Below are positions 51,201-60,171 of a stretch of DNA of 64,000 bases, piece after piece; position 1 is the first letter of the stretch, and each line of letters begins with the position of its first letter. The stretch is taken from assembly GCF_001949145.1 (NCBI RefSeq), contig NW_019091640.1, positions 70,199 through 134,198 on the forward strand. The letters are read 5' to 3'. Origin of the DNA: Acanthaster planci (Eukaryota; Echinodermata; Asteroidea; Valvatida; Acanthasteridae). The position numbers were made by a program, and so were the translations under genes. The notes below the pieces were generated by a model. It searched no databases, was not told the origin of the DNA, and saw only the letters and a program-made list of their open reading frames with translations.

Positions 51201-54200
51201 GCCAGTATCCACATCCGATTGGGCCAGGTCCATCGATACTGCGAACTCATGGTGGAAATTCACGAGGTGGATTTGTTGGATGTTTCCAGTAGACTTTAGA
51301 CCTCTGCTATCAAAGCGGATATTTGTGCTAAGCAAAAACCAGTCGTGAACCAGTTAGCAGTGCACCTCATGTGACAGTTTAGATGGTGACCGGTTTTCAC
51401 AAAATCTTTACTGTGCATTGCCGCAAACTTAAATTTGTCCTGATTATTCTCATCCAAAGTACCTTGAAAGAGGTGATTCATAGTTTGTCAGAAATTGTTG
51501 GCTGTCCCCGTCAGCAAAAGCTCCAAGTAACTAAATGGACATTGATTGGAACTGTCATTTGTAAAGCTTTTGGTTTGTGCCCCAAAATTGATATACATGT
51601 ATTTTATTCACTTGTGCATGTACATGCAACCCCATGCAGCATGGGTATAAATCTGGGGGGAAGGGTACACCCTACATCTCCCCCACACAATCAAACTTTT
51701 TAGGTGGGTGGATGGGTTATTGAATCATCCTCCCCACACACACACACAAAAGTGTGTATTTGCCTGCAACTGGGGACCCCCTATTGTTCCTCTTTTGTTT
51801 GTACTTTAACCTTTTGAGAAGACCACCCATACATGTATGTTTTGTACACAGTTGTCAATCGGGGACCCTCTGTCAATCGGGGACCTTATTGTCCTCTATT
51901 GTTCAGGGTCCCCAATTGAATGCAGAAACAAACTCACACAGACTTTTGGGGGGTGAGCAAAAAAAAGAAAGAGGATGGTGAAGAATTTTTCGGACTCCCA
52001 ACAACTAAAATGCATTCAGTATCACTCAAAAAAGGGAGGATAATTAAAAAAGCCCTAAATATGTCATTCTAAATGTAACAACCTCATAGAGTATCATTGT
52101 GTCACCCCCTTCCCCACTTTTCACATTTTCATGTTATCCCCCCCACCACCTTTTCCCATCTCCCACCCCCCCAATTCCCAGCACAGATTTACGCCACTGC
52201 CATGCAGTGTTATGTAGAATGTAGGGGGGTGTGGCAAAGATTTTTAGCTGTGGACTGCAAAGCTGATCCGAGAGGCTTAACACCAAGAAATTAGAATGAT
52301 TTCAGTGGATACCATTTTGGTGCAAGATATCTATTTCACCATTGGAAAGTGACGATTGTACTGTCCATCTTGTCATTTTAGGGAGGAAATGAATGTCAAA
52401 TGTTTACTCCTCTGAAGTGATTGCATCCCGACATTAAGAGTCCCATACATTTTGTATCAGAATCTGAAAGCTGGATATACTCTAATTTGCTCGGTATTTT
52501 TCTTTCTTTTGTTTTTAGTGGGAGAAAGCCTTATCTATTGCCCCTGCTGTGTCTATGGATTACTGGAGAAAGCTCTCGGAAAGGTGAATGAAGTGGAAGA
52601 TATTGCACCATCTAAAACCGTTTTACTTTTAGCAAACCTAATGAAGATGTAGAGTTGTTTGACTTTAATCAGTTTGGTTAAATCATTGATTCTCCACTGT
52701 GAATGGTAATTTACAGTTTGCAAGCCCTTGATGATTAAACAGTGATTTGGGTAATATCGCTTATTAAGAAAGCTTTTGTAGATTATTCTCAACAGGGCTG
52801 TTGGATCTAGTGGGATATTCTTGTTGCAAAAGTATTCTCTAGGTTTGGATAAAAACCTCATTTTAATTACTCTCTTAAATGGGCTGTTTTCTTAAGTGCG
52901 TCGTACCCATTGTGTCATTTCTTAGATTAGTCATGTAAATCTTTGTAGAAAAAGCATACATTTTGAATCTTTCTTTGCAAAAATTCTTGAGAATTTCTTC
53001 CACATCAGGAAAAGTTTGAGACAACAATTTATAGTCATTGAAGTTAGAGAGAAAACCTTCCACCCCTACCTTCATTCATTTTCTTGTATTCAGATATGCA
53101 AATTTCCTGGCCTCCGAGAGCAGTAACGATTGTGTGCCTTATTACATTGCTACGGGAAATATCCAAAAACTGGTGGACTTCTTCAGCCGACATAACCAGC
53201 TGAAAGATGCCATGCTGGTGGCGCAAGTCGCATGTGAGGAAGGCATTGAACCCGCAACAGAGCGTGTCCAACCCAGTGTACCCAGCGTGGACCAGAACGG
53301 CCTGCAGGAACAATCAGAGGAGAACGTCCGGTGCCTAAACGACGTGAGCTGCAATCTGGCCAAGCTGTACTTTCAGGATGGCCACCCTATCATGGCTGCA
53401 TGCTGCCATATGGCCGTGGGAAACACAAGGGTAAGTGTAGGGTCAAGCAAACCACTAATGTTGTTATTTCAGTGTCACCACCATCTGGGCCAGATGATAT
53501 TGTGGGGCAGATCATAGTGTGATAATAACGGACATCAGAGGAAATAACTCGTTTGACCATCAGTTTCAGTCCGTAACTGACCCATACTGATTTTTTTCCA
53601 TAAAGACATTTAGACAAAATGCCAGTTTCCATGAAAAAGACCAATAAAATTGGGAGTAAAGTTTGCACATTTTGAAAGGTTCAAGAAAATAAGGAGTTCT
53701 CATTCTTTCCACCCATCATTGACATGATTGCAAAAAAAAAAAAGAAAAATGCCCATTCTCCCTCCAACCACCTGATCTTTTTGGCAGACTATGCAGTTGT
53801 TGAAGCACAGTATCAAACGGTAGGAATCGCTGTGAGTTGCTTTATTCTTCTTTGTTTTAGTACGCCCTCTCGAAACTGATTCGTGGCCATGAGCTAGAGC
53901 TAGCCATAAGTGTTGGCAGGGCACTAGAGGGCAGCAGACACCCAGATCTGATCTCCATGGCAGCACAATACCTCACTCTGCGCTGCCAGAGGATGGACAA
54001 ATGGTGAGGGATGGTCATTATCTTTGTGCTTGTCAGTCTGATGGTCACTTCCCCACAGATGCTTTTGTCTAAGTTCCCTTTGGCAGGAGATTCCTTTTGC
54101 GTAGTAATAAAGTTACCACAGCCCTTGTAACTAGTGACACGCAGTCTGTGTACAGACAAATCTGGTGACCATGATAATTCTATCACAGCTCATTTGCAGC

Positions 54201-57200
54201 CGCCCTCACCAGTGGCAGTAAACTTCGTAATAACTATTGTAGAGAGCCACTGGTCAGTCACAATACCTCCGCACAAATCCCCACACAGTCGTTTCCACCG
54301 TTAAAAGGAGACCATCAGAAATGGCCAGTGAAACACTGCTGGAAGTAAGATTTGTTCAGTCCTAGATTTGAAATGTTAATCATGGTATAGACTAATCTGA
54401 GGAGATGCCGTTACTGCAATAGCACCCAGCAATATGTAGTTGAAATCATCACAGGGCCAGCGAGAAGACCCATCACAGACACAATGTTTATTCACCAGAC
54501 CAATTACAAGTAACAAGGTGAACAACCACAAAGGAATGCTGTAGGTGCGGTTCATTAGAATAACTTATACCTTAAATCTAGACTGGTAGTCTTTTTGTGG
54601 TCTTGTGATGGTTATATGGGGTCTTGTGATGGTCTTTAAGGAGTCCCGAGGACAAAATCGGTACAACCACATTCATTGGCCTTTTTAAATATAGAAGCCA
54701 GTATATGCGCGTTGGTAACTTCCACTGTCCTGTTGGTTGAAGGGGTATGTGACTCGTACGTACTTCCTGCAGGCAAGCTTGGTACCACTTTAGCTGGTAG
54801 TTCTCATCATCGATTTAGTTTTTACACAGCCACATTAGACAGCCACGAGAGTTCTCTTGGGTGTAATGATGCAAGGAATATTTATGTTTCTAAGTGGACG
54901 TTTCAATGGTATGTGTTGTGAGAGAGCCTTGAGGTTTTAGTGGAAGATGCTCTCAGTCACAGAAATAATGTTTTGGATTTTAGAAGAATGGTGATTTGTT
55001 CATTTCCTGTGTTGTCAGGGACCTTGGTCTGGACATACTGAACACACTCCCCGACCACGAAGGCTCGATGGTCAACTTGTGTGCGCGTTGCGTGTCGTGC
55101 AGCACAGAGGTCAACTTCCTCCACCAAAAGGTACAGGAGTTTGATGTTGACGGAGAATCATCATGGCTCCCTCTGATCACAGCAGGCTTTTGAACCCTAG
55201 GCTGCCTTCTAATTTAATTTCCAGTTTTGTCTCATATAAGTTTCATCTTGGCCTCACGGATAACGTTATTTAAATGTTCTCGGTGAAAACCTTTTGAAAA
55301 TACTGCCCAGATTTTGGCTTCAAGTGATGCAACTTTAAGGCCAAGTCAATTTAAATGATTGAATATTGAAATATTCAACTTTCCATTTGATTGAATTTTC
55401 GGTTGTACCAAATTCCCACAAAAGTATTCAGCTGCTTTGCTATACTCATTACACCTTGAAATATCTGTTTAGAATCTCATTTTGCAGCCAGCTCTCCGAG
55501 TTGGTAATGTACTCATATTATACTTGGTATAAGTTCCTGCAAATGTTGTCTGCTATAGGCTGGCCTTCCCAGCTTGACCGAATGCACAGCAAAGGCCCAG
55601 GAGTTGGAGGCAAATGGGGACGTGGAGTGTGTCAAGTACTACCTCCTATCCACTACGCCGGAACGAGCACTGGAACTGGGAATCAGCAAAATCACTGGTA
55701 CATGCTAATATGCTGAGGGAAGCCTTGACTTAAGTGGAAAAGTATGCCTCAGACTTGGCACAGTTGTTTTTTTGTGCTGGAGTGATGGTTTGTTTGTTGC
55801 TGAAAGCTTCAAATTTGTCCCATAAACAGTGCAAGTGTATTAAGAGTAATGACAGTTTCTGGAGAGCTAATGCACAGATCCGCCAAAGAACAGCAATAGA
55901 TCTGAGGGAACAAAGGGCAGAAATAGGAAGACCACGGCAAGCATCTTTAAAGAAACTGGTGTTTATCAACAAGTATGGAGTGATTTGTTTCGGATAAAAA
56001 GTGTATATTTTCATTGTTCTAGATAAAATGTGCGAAAGGAATTGGACGTTACAAGACGTGTTACCCATGATCACGCTACTGAGCAATATACGCAATGATG
56101 TGCTGTTACAGAAGAGCGCTACAAAGTAAGTGGTTAAGTACTGAACAGCATGGGGTTTTATTTCATGTGGGGTTGAGTTTTATAGAGGGATGTAAGTCGA
56201 GAAGGCATGCTGTGATTTAATGGTCATGGTATTGGCAAAACACTGTCCCTAAGGGTGTCTTGTGGCTGGCCGTCTGGCTTTGCTTCAGTTTAGCTCATCA
56301 TAGAGATCAAAGGATCACCTGGCATTCCTTGGCTGTCCCTTAGAAGAATACTTCTTCTTCAAATTACCTTGATGAAATTTCAAAGTATTCACCACCCAAA
56401 TAGTTACAAGGTTTTGCTCAAAATCAATATATAGTAAACCTCTGTTAAACAAGACAGTGAAATTACAAAATATTCAATGACAATGTCGTGAACCATGCAG
56501 TAATACTATACATTTCTAGTTCAGTAGTTTGTCACTATCAAAGTTGATGGATATTCCTGATTCCAGAGAGAGAACTGAGCTGTTGATCTTGAGTCATTAC
56601 CTCGGAGCCCTGAGAGCAATACGTAGAGGCTATCATAGCATTGTGGTGCCCCTGCTTGAAAAGTCAAGGTAGGTCTATAGAACAACTTGACTTAGTCGTA
56701 GCAGCAAAGCGATTGCCACTTTGTCGTGGAAGTCAGCTGAGGGCAGTATACATGTGTATCATGTAATAAGCAATAAGCAGTGTGAGCCCATCATGCAAGT
56801 GCTATTAGTTATTACATGAGTGGGAGTTGAGCGCGAGCATGATAACGAATTTATCTTCAAGCAAACTTGCGGCGCAGTAAAGATGTTATTAGGGCCTATG
56901 CTCACATATGCTTGGGGCTCACAAGAAAAATTGGAGAGCCTACAAAGATATCACAGTGTGTTTCTGTCTTTGAATTTTCAGCATTGGAAAAGCTTCCAAC
57001 TGGCTAGTACATAGAATATTAGTATAGCTTGGTATTAACATAAAATGTGAGGCTCAAGTGCTTAATGGCACAATGAACTCGATGCAGGTGCATTTGACTT
57101 AGAAAGGCCTATGGAACACTAGTGCCTAAGGCATTCAGAACACTTGGTCCTGCGCTACCTTGTACTACAGAGTACCATCTTGAGTTTGTACTGGGTGCAG

Positions 57201-58608
57201 TTGATTGTAATGATTAATTGCCTTGGTGGGAATTTTACTGGATTATTTGGACTCACTCTAGGAGCATGTTGATGAAGAAAGACCTGGACACGGAAGTTGA
57301 TGTGCCTTTGACTGAGGAACAGGTGCAAAGTGAGCTGGATGCGTGGACAGCACAAAGGCAGTATGAAGAAAGGTACAGGGGTTGGTTACTTCCAGGCTTG
57401 GTTGTTTCCATAGCGTTTCCTGGTCTTCATGGCCGTCCATAGTTTACCTGTATGGTAACATGTGTCCTGTCTTGTTTCGAGAACGTCAAAACGGTGTTCT
57501 CTGCAGCAGATTAACCACTACCATTTTTTATAACTTTACGCTGCAAAAAATATCAAGGTCATTTTTTTCAGAAGTGCGTTCACATTGCTCTTTTATTTCC
57601 CTTTAAAAGGTGAATGCTTATGTAAACTTTGCTATCCGTATATTGATTTACTGATTCTTGTACTGGTTAAGGGATTTATCAATCATTTAACTGTAGTCAC
57701 TATTGATCAGATTGATTAATTGTGCAGATAAGATTAATTGTGGAGATTAATTATGTACAGTAATCAGTAAGCATTATTCCATTTCTCAGTTGTCAATACA
57801 TCAGTCACATACCTGTTAAGGCAGTCAGTCATTATAAAGAAATATCCTCACTTCACGGTCTAGGAAAGCAAGCTCCCCTGACACCAGGCCTCTCAGCGAA
57901 GCCCAGACAGCTGTCTACAATGTGCTCATCCAGCGGGTGGGGGCCGAGGAGACGGAGCTAGAATGTGGCATTGACCTGGTGGCCGGATCACGGCTTCCAT
58001 GCCACTCTGATGTCCACATGTCTTTCCTGACGGGTGCCAGGATTCAGGTCAGTCATCGTGCGTATTGCACCCTCACTCCCAGGGATCGCTGTATTTTCAA
58101 CTCCATGTTCAACAGAAAAAATTGAATACAAGACTTTCTTCCTGTATCCTAATTCAGTACTGCAACTGGGAAGATGTGATACATATTATGTATTTAGTTA
58201 TTCCAAAGTGTATTTTATGTTTTAATGCTTTCTGTGAATCACTGCATTTACTTTCTTTCATAAACAATCCCTCGTAAAAAAATTCTCCCTCACATTCACG
58301 GCCAGGAATTACCATTGGCATTAGCTGGCTCATTGAGTTGTTTTCTCGAAAGCTGTCTTTTTTCCATCACATTTTTCTTCACCAGCTGTCCAAAAACACT
58401 GTAGCTGGTCCCAGTTTGAACGGTGTTTGTTCTTGATATTCCTTTTCAAAGTTTTGACATTAATCTCCTGGTTTTGATTTTTTTCCAGGGTCCTGTGTTT
58501 TTCCTAGAGGATGGCAAGTCTGCTATCGCTCTCAACGATGCCCTGATGTGGGCCAAGGTTAACCCTTTCTCCCCGCTGGGAACCGGTGCAACCATGAATC
58601 CATTCTGA
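36152..58608 (+). CDS. WDR17: WD repeat-containing protein 17
   Basis: 24 coding exons join without a frame break to 3873 bases, 1290 residues (human is about 1300). Residues 1-680 form WD40 repeats of two propellers: SGDRFAYCATLAIYVYQ, WD pairs at 84-85, 394-395, 567-568 and 610-611, SFDGTMKVWD, SGSWDYTIRVWD, and SCSRDSTLRIWSL. Residues 681-1290 are a helical solenoid-like region with GQDDSLLPDDYSKGIMH, IRLGQVHRYCELMVE, KALSIAP and FQDGHPIMAACCHMA. The C-terminus is GPVFFLEDGKSAIALNDALMWAKVNPFSPLGTG...NPF, almost identical to vertebrates. All are hallmarks of WDR17. Human WDR17 is strongest in retina and testis, as I recall; its biochemical role is unsettled and a scaffold is inferred. Intron 1 (4.3 kb) holds an assembly gap. 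The start ATG has G at -3 and an upstream in-frame stop. Confidence 0.97.
39158..39381. other. Assembly gap (224 N) in WDR17 intron 1
   Basis: A run of N. The right flank is a T-run and then an (ATGT)n microsatellite, a likely cause of the break. The long ORF drawn across it (38814-39602) is an artefact of N codons. Confidence 0.98.
39399..39432. repeat. (ATGT)n microsatellite
   Basis: Eight to nine perfect ATGT units directly after the assembly gap, within WDR17 intron 1. Confidence 0.95.
40529..40940 (+). CDS. WDR17: WDR17 coding exon 2
   Basis: Acceptor TTTTTACTTGCAG, donor CTG|GTAAGT, ends phase 1. Residues 39-175. NEFKLHAIMSEHKK is nearly invariant in the family, and a WD repeat ends at LYLWD. 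Confidence 0.96.
41392..41643 (+). CDS. WDR17: WDR17 coding exon 3
   Basis: Acceptor TCCTTCTATAG, donor GAG|GTGTGC, phase 1 to 1. It contains DLEWDPLSDDYLLVANRH and LAWVPSAPGMFVTG, both conserved with human. Confidence 0.96.
42355..42665 (+). CDS. WDR17: WDR17 coding exon 4
   Basis: Acceptor CTTTCTCCAATCAG, donor CTG|GTAAGG, phase 1 to 0. A Ser/Thr/Pro-rich loop (SPSVASTKQSD...ASPPPSA) sits between SSGVLRLWGV and LPPGHAVCTFLDGGVGLYD. Similar loops are the variable part of the propeller in vertebrates. Confidence 0.96.
43177..43345 (+). CDS. WDR17: WDR17 coding exon 5
   Basis: Acceptor TTTCCTCTTTAG, donor CAG|GTAAGG, phase 0 to 1. It carries IATASFDGTMKVWDINTLTA, a textbook WD repeat end, and GNEGVIYCLSWAP. 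Confidence 0.97.
43532..43623 (+). CDS. WDR17: WDR17 coding exon 6
   Basis: Acceptor CCTTTTTTCAG, donor GAG|GTTGGT, phase 1 to 0. Encodes ADLNCIVAATSKNGAFIWDL followed by TRGRIIKRFLE. Confidence 0.95.
44043..44294. repeat. 84-bp tandem repeat, three copies, WDR17 intron 6
   Basis: The unit begins (GT/GA)CTGCAATAGCAGAAGTGT and ends GTGAAAGCATACGCCAAC. Copies start at 44043, 44127 and 44211 and differ at only a few bases. The length is a multiple of three, so both strands stay open and yield repeated 28-residue peptides. It interrupts no exon. Confidence 0.95.
45590..45800. repeat. CAAGTC-rich dispersed repeat
   Basis: AGTCAAGTCCGAAGTC, CCAAGTCAAGTCTCAAGT, CTCAAGTCTGAATC and CAACTCGAGTC occur close together in WDR17 intron 6. 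The many CAAGTC words suggest a degenerate tandem or MITE interior. Limits are approximate. Confidence 0.5.
46256..46338 (+). CDS. WDR17: WDR17 coding exon 7
   Basis: Acceptor TCTTGAATTTCAG, donor TTG|GTAGGT, phase 0 to 2. Encodes HGKNSVYSVAWNQKDPKRIA and then SCGGDHYC. It follows the second-longest intron (2.6 kb), which holds an 84-bp tandem repeat. Confidence 0.95.
46908..46994 (+). CDS. WDR17: WDR17 coding exon 8
   Basis: Acceptor GTATTTCCTAG, donor CAA|GTCAGT (weaker than the others), phase 2 to 2. Encodes IVREADGKLLQKYRHPASVF and GCDWSPNN. Confidence 0.95.
47313..47477 (+). CDS. WDR17: WDR17 coding exon 9
   Basis: Acceptor CCCATTTCTAG, donor TGG|GTAAAG, phase 2 to 2. Includes DMIATGCDDGKVRVFYIATA and VKWSPLREGILCSGSDDG, the latter almost identical to human. 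Confidence 0.97.
48121..48273 (+). CDS. WDR17: WDR17 coding exon 10
   Basis: Acceptor TTTCATGTCAG, donor AAG|GTGGGT, phase 2 to 2. Includes IRVWDYTQDSCIIVLEGHRA and YLLISGSWDYTIRVWDT: two WD termini in one exon. Confidence 0.97.
48490..48689 (+). CDS. WDR17: WDR17 coding exon 11
   Basis: Acceptor TCTCTCCGAAG, donor CAG|GTAGGC, phase 2 to 1. Encodes the last blades: LDHGADVYGLTSHPNQPFVL and ASCSRDSTLRIWSLAPLV. Confidence 0.96.
49395..49528 (+). CDS. WDR17: WDR17 coding exon 12
   Basis: Acceptor GGGTTTTTTTCTAG, donor TCA|GTGAGT, phase 1 to 0. It marks the switch from propeller to helical region (MSRELKQKLEQYRGDLDNSM, ALRWFSHLFS). It is more divergent from human than the neighbouring exons. 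Confidence 0.92.
49690..49885 (+). mobile_element. tRNA-derived SINE, family A copy (worn)
   Basis: Lies in WDR17 intron 12. GGGCTCTAGTCCCAC is a degenerate T-arm/B box. The following AAGCAAGCCTGTTGAATTTT and GGGCAAAACCATGAATTAAA match the copy at 30640-30830. Confidence 0.6.
50436..50561 (+). CDS. WDR17: WDR17 coding exon 13
   Basis: Acceptor TCTGGCCACAG, donor GCC|GTGAGT, phase 0 to 0. PPGGSRILWELVSILNGQDD and SLLPDDYSKGIMHAKHLVKF are strongly conserved. Confidence 0.96.
51108..51266 (+). CDS. WDR17: WDR17 coding exon 14
   Basis: Acceptor CGTGGCCCACAG, donor GAG|GTGGAT, phase 0 to 0. SEAQELEMARMARPCSTMTS precedes the conserved EEKLREAASIHIRLGQVHRY. Confidence 0.95.
51645..52203. repeat. 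G/C-run bounded repeat, WDR17 intron 14
   Basis: The left part GGGTATAAATCTGGGGGGAA is mirrored at the right by CCCCCAATTCCCAGCACAGA plus TTTACGCCACTGC. Between them lies a doubled TGTCAATCGGGGACC. Similar CTACATCTCCCCC and GCGCCACTGG words occur at 31100-31220. Element type is unclear; ends are approximate. Confidence 0.45.
52519..52583 (+). CDS. WDR17: WDR17 coding exon 15
   Basis: Acceptor TTTTGTTTTTAG, donor AAG|GTGAAT, phase 0 to 2. Short, 65 bases: WEKALSIAPAVSMDYWRKLS, matching human WDKALSIAPGVSVKYWKKLM. Confidence 0.96.
53094..53430 (+). CDS. WDR17: WDR17 coding exon 16
   Basis: Acceptor TTCTTGTATTCAG, donor AGG|GTAAGT, phase 2 to 0. Residues 841-953, including DCVPYYIATGNIQKLVDFFS, QLKDAMLVAQVACEEG and YFQDGHPIMAACCHMAVGN. 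The middle (EPATERVQPSVPSVDQNG) is a variable loop. Confidence 0.96.
53861..54003 (+). CDS. WDR17: WDR17 coding exon 17
   Basis: Acceptor CTTCTTTGTTTTAG, donor ATG|GTGAGG, phase 0 to 2. YALSKLIRGHELELAISVGR aligns with human LAMAYLIRGNELELAVCVG. Confidence 0.95.
55019..55130 (+). CDS. WDR17: WDR17 coding exon 18
   Basis: Acceptor CCTGTGTTGTCAG, donor AAG|GTACAG, phase 2 to 0. DLGLDILNTLPDHEGSMVNL followed by a cysteine-rich CARCVSCSTEVNF. Confidence 0.93.
55559..55697 (+). CDS. WDR17: WDR17 coding exon 19
   Basis: Acceptor TGTCTGCTATAG, donor CTG|GTACAT, phase 0 to 1. AGLPSLTECTAKAQELEANG and ECVKYYLLSTTPERALELGI match human LPTVEECMQLAE and KYYLLSQEPEKALPIGI. Confidence 0.95.
56023..56125 (+). 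CDS. WDR17: WDR17 coding exon 20
   Basis: Acceptor TTCATTGTTCTAG, donor AAA|GTAAGT, phase 1 to 2. Encodes DKMCERNWTLQDVLPMITLL then SNIRNDVLLQKSAT. Confidence 0.94.
56567..56668 (+). CDS. WDR17: WDR17 coding exon 21
   Basis: Acceptor TCCTGATTCCAG, donor AAG|GTAGGT, phase 2 to 2. ERTELLILSHYLGALRAIRR matches human ARNELLILCGYIGALLAIRR. Confidence 0.96.
57262..57372 (+). CDS. WDR17: WDR17 coding exon 22
   Basis: Acceptor ACTCACTCTAG, donor AAG|GTACAG, phase 2 to 2. MLMKKDLDTEVDVPLTEEQV leads into SELDAWTAQRQ, the ELDAW block of the family. Confidence 0.94.
57864..58047 (+). CDS. WDR17: WDR17 coding exon 23
   Basis: Acceptor TTCACGGTCTAG, donor CAG|GTCAGT, phase 2 to 0. AGSRLPCHSDVHMSFLTGAR matches human TGSNLPSHSDIHISCLTGLK. 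Confidence 0.96.
58489..58608 (+). CDS. WDR17: WDR17 last coding exon (24)
   Basis: Acceptor TTTTTTTCCAG; 39 codons and TGA. GPVFFLEDGKSAIALNDALM and WAKVNPFSPLGTG are practically identical to vertebrates, which fixes the C-terminus. Confidence 0.97.
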   Translation, partial: GPVFFLEDGKSAIALNDALMWAKVNPFSPLGTGATMNPF

Positions 58609-60022
58609 TGATGGGTACCAGCCATATCATAAACCTTCAGCCTCTTCATAAGGAAGGTGTGACAGAGAAAACACAATATCTCCTGGATGGAGATTTCTCC
58701 TCCTGACTTCACTGACTGACCAGGGCAATCCACAAGGCAATCTTGTTATCAATACTAAATACCACATTCTGTGGTTTTGTAAAAAAGCAAAACTGGCCTT
58801 TTGAAGTTTCCCTCAAGAATACTATGCTTTGCAAGAAACTGAAACCTTAGTGTAAATTATGCATTTTTTAGATATGAATCTGTTAAAAATTCCGATGACA
58901 GAAAAGTCACCTTTCAATTTTGGGGCAAACTTCAGTTTCACCCGGGACATTATCCCAGTGAAATATATTTATGTATCCTACTGATTAACAGTGTGCAAGA
59001 TGTTTTGAAAGACCACTACTCATAGTTGAATATGACTCGCACTTTCTACAGCAGGTGACTGTCAGTGCCCAGTGTAATCTGTACACAGGTCATCTGATGC
59101 TTTGTATAGCCATCAACAGAATGCACAGTAATAGCTGAAGACACTCATAGAGTTAGAGATTGCCCACCTAGGCTTGGAGAGCTTAGATTGTGCAGTCCCG
59201 AGTCTGTGCACAGGGGGTCACGGGGTTGCATCTTGTTTGAGTTTTCTTTGTGCAACTGAAGATAGCTGTGGATTTGTTTACTGTGTGTTTGTTGTTATGT
59301 TGCATTTGTTTGGTTGCCTTGTGTGAAGTGACAGAACTTGTATATTGCAGCCTTTTGGGGGGCCAGAACTCCAGTGGCCAGTGTTTTTATTTGTGGTGAA
59401 ATTTTTGTATGCCAAGCAGGTGCAGTGTTCATTTAGACTTACCTATTTTTAGCTTATATTGATGACAACAGACCAGACACCGTCATTCTTATTTGTTCAT
59501 CTCTTAGTGGAGCTGGTATTAGAGTCATTGAACTGGTACTTCATCTAAATTTTCCTTGAAACTAAGAAAAGTCACTGTGTTCTTTCCAAATTATGAAACT
59601 TAGTTCTTTAGGTTACAAATCTGTTACCACGGTGACTGTGGCTATGCAGTTTTCTGTAAAATTTAGAATGTGAATAGAAATTCCAAAAATCGCTTTAGTT
59701 TCTTTTTAGAGTTTTGGGAACATTGTGAAATAGGAACTGAATGAAAAGGATGTTGTTTCAGTATAACATGAGATTAGGTAGGCAGTGTCCACTCACTGAA
59801 TTATTTTACAGTAAACACGGGTAAATTTCATCCAGCTGTAAAGCAAATTCTCTGACCACTGAAAAGCTTGCCTAGTGTACACTGGCGAACTGCCAAGCTG
59901 TAATGCAGTCTTGCATTTGTGTGATTGGTATTCAGCTACTTTCTGCGTGCACAAATTGTCCAAATGGTGTTTCCTACTTGAAAGCAGCGCTGTGAGCAAT
60001 CCAAATGGATTGGCAAAGTACC
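58609..60022 (+). other. WDR17 3' UTR and downstream flank
   Basis: No coding sequence was found. A canonical AATAAA was not seen before the assembly gap, so the 3' UTR end is unknown; it may use a variant signal or extend into the gap. Confidence 0.5.
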
Positions 60023-60171
60023 NNNNNNNNNNNNNNNNNNNNNNNNNNNNNNNNNNNNNNNNNNNNNNNNNNNNNNNNNNNNNNNNNNNNNNNNNNNNNN
60101 NNNNNNNNNNNNNNNNNNNNNNNNNNNNNNNNNNNNNNNNNNNNNNNNNNNNNNNNNNNNNNNNNNNNNNN
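60023..60171. other. Assembly gap (149 N)
   Basis: A run of N downstream of WDR17. ATTGTCCAAA follows it, and ATTGTCCAAATGG occurs shortly before it (59956), so the join may contain a small duplication or mis-join. Confidence 0.98.
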
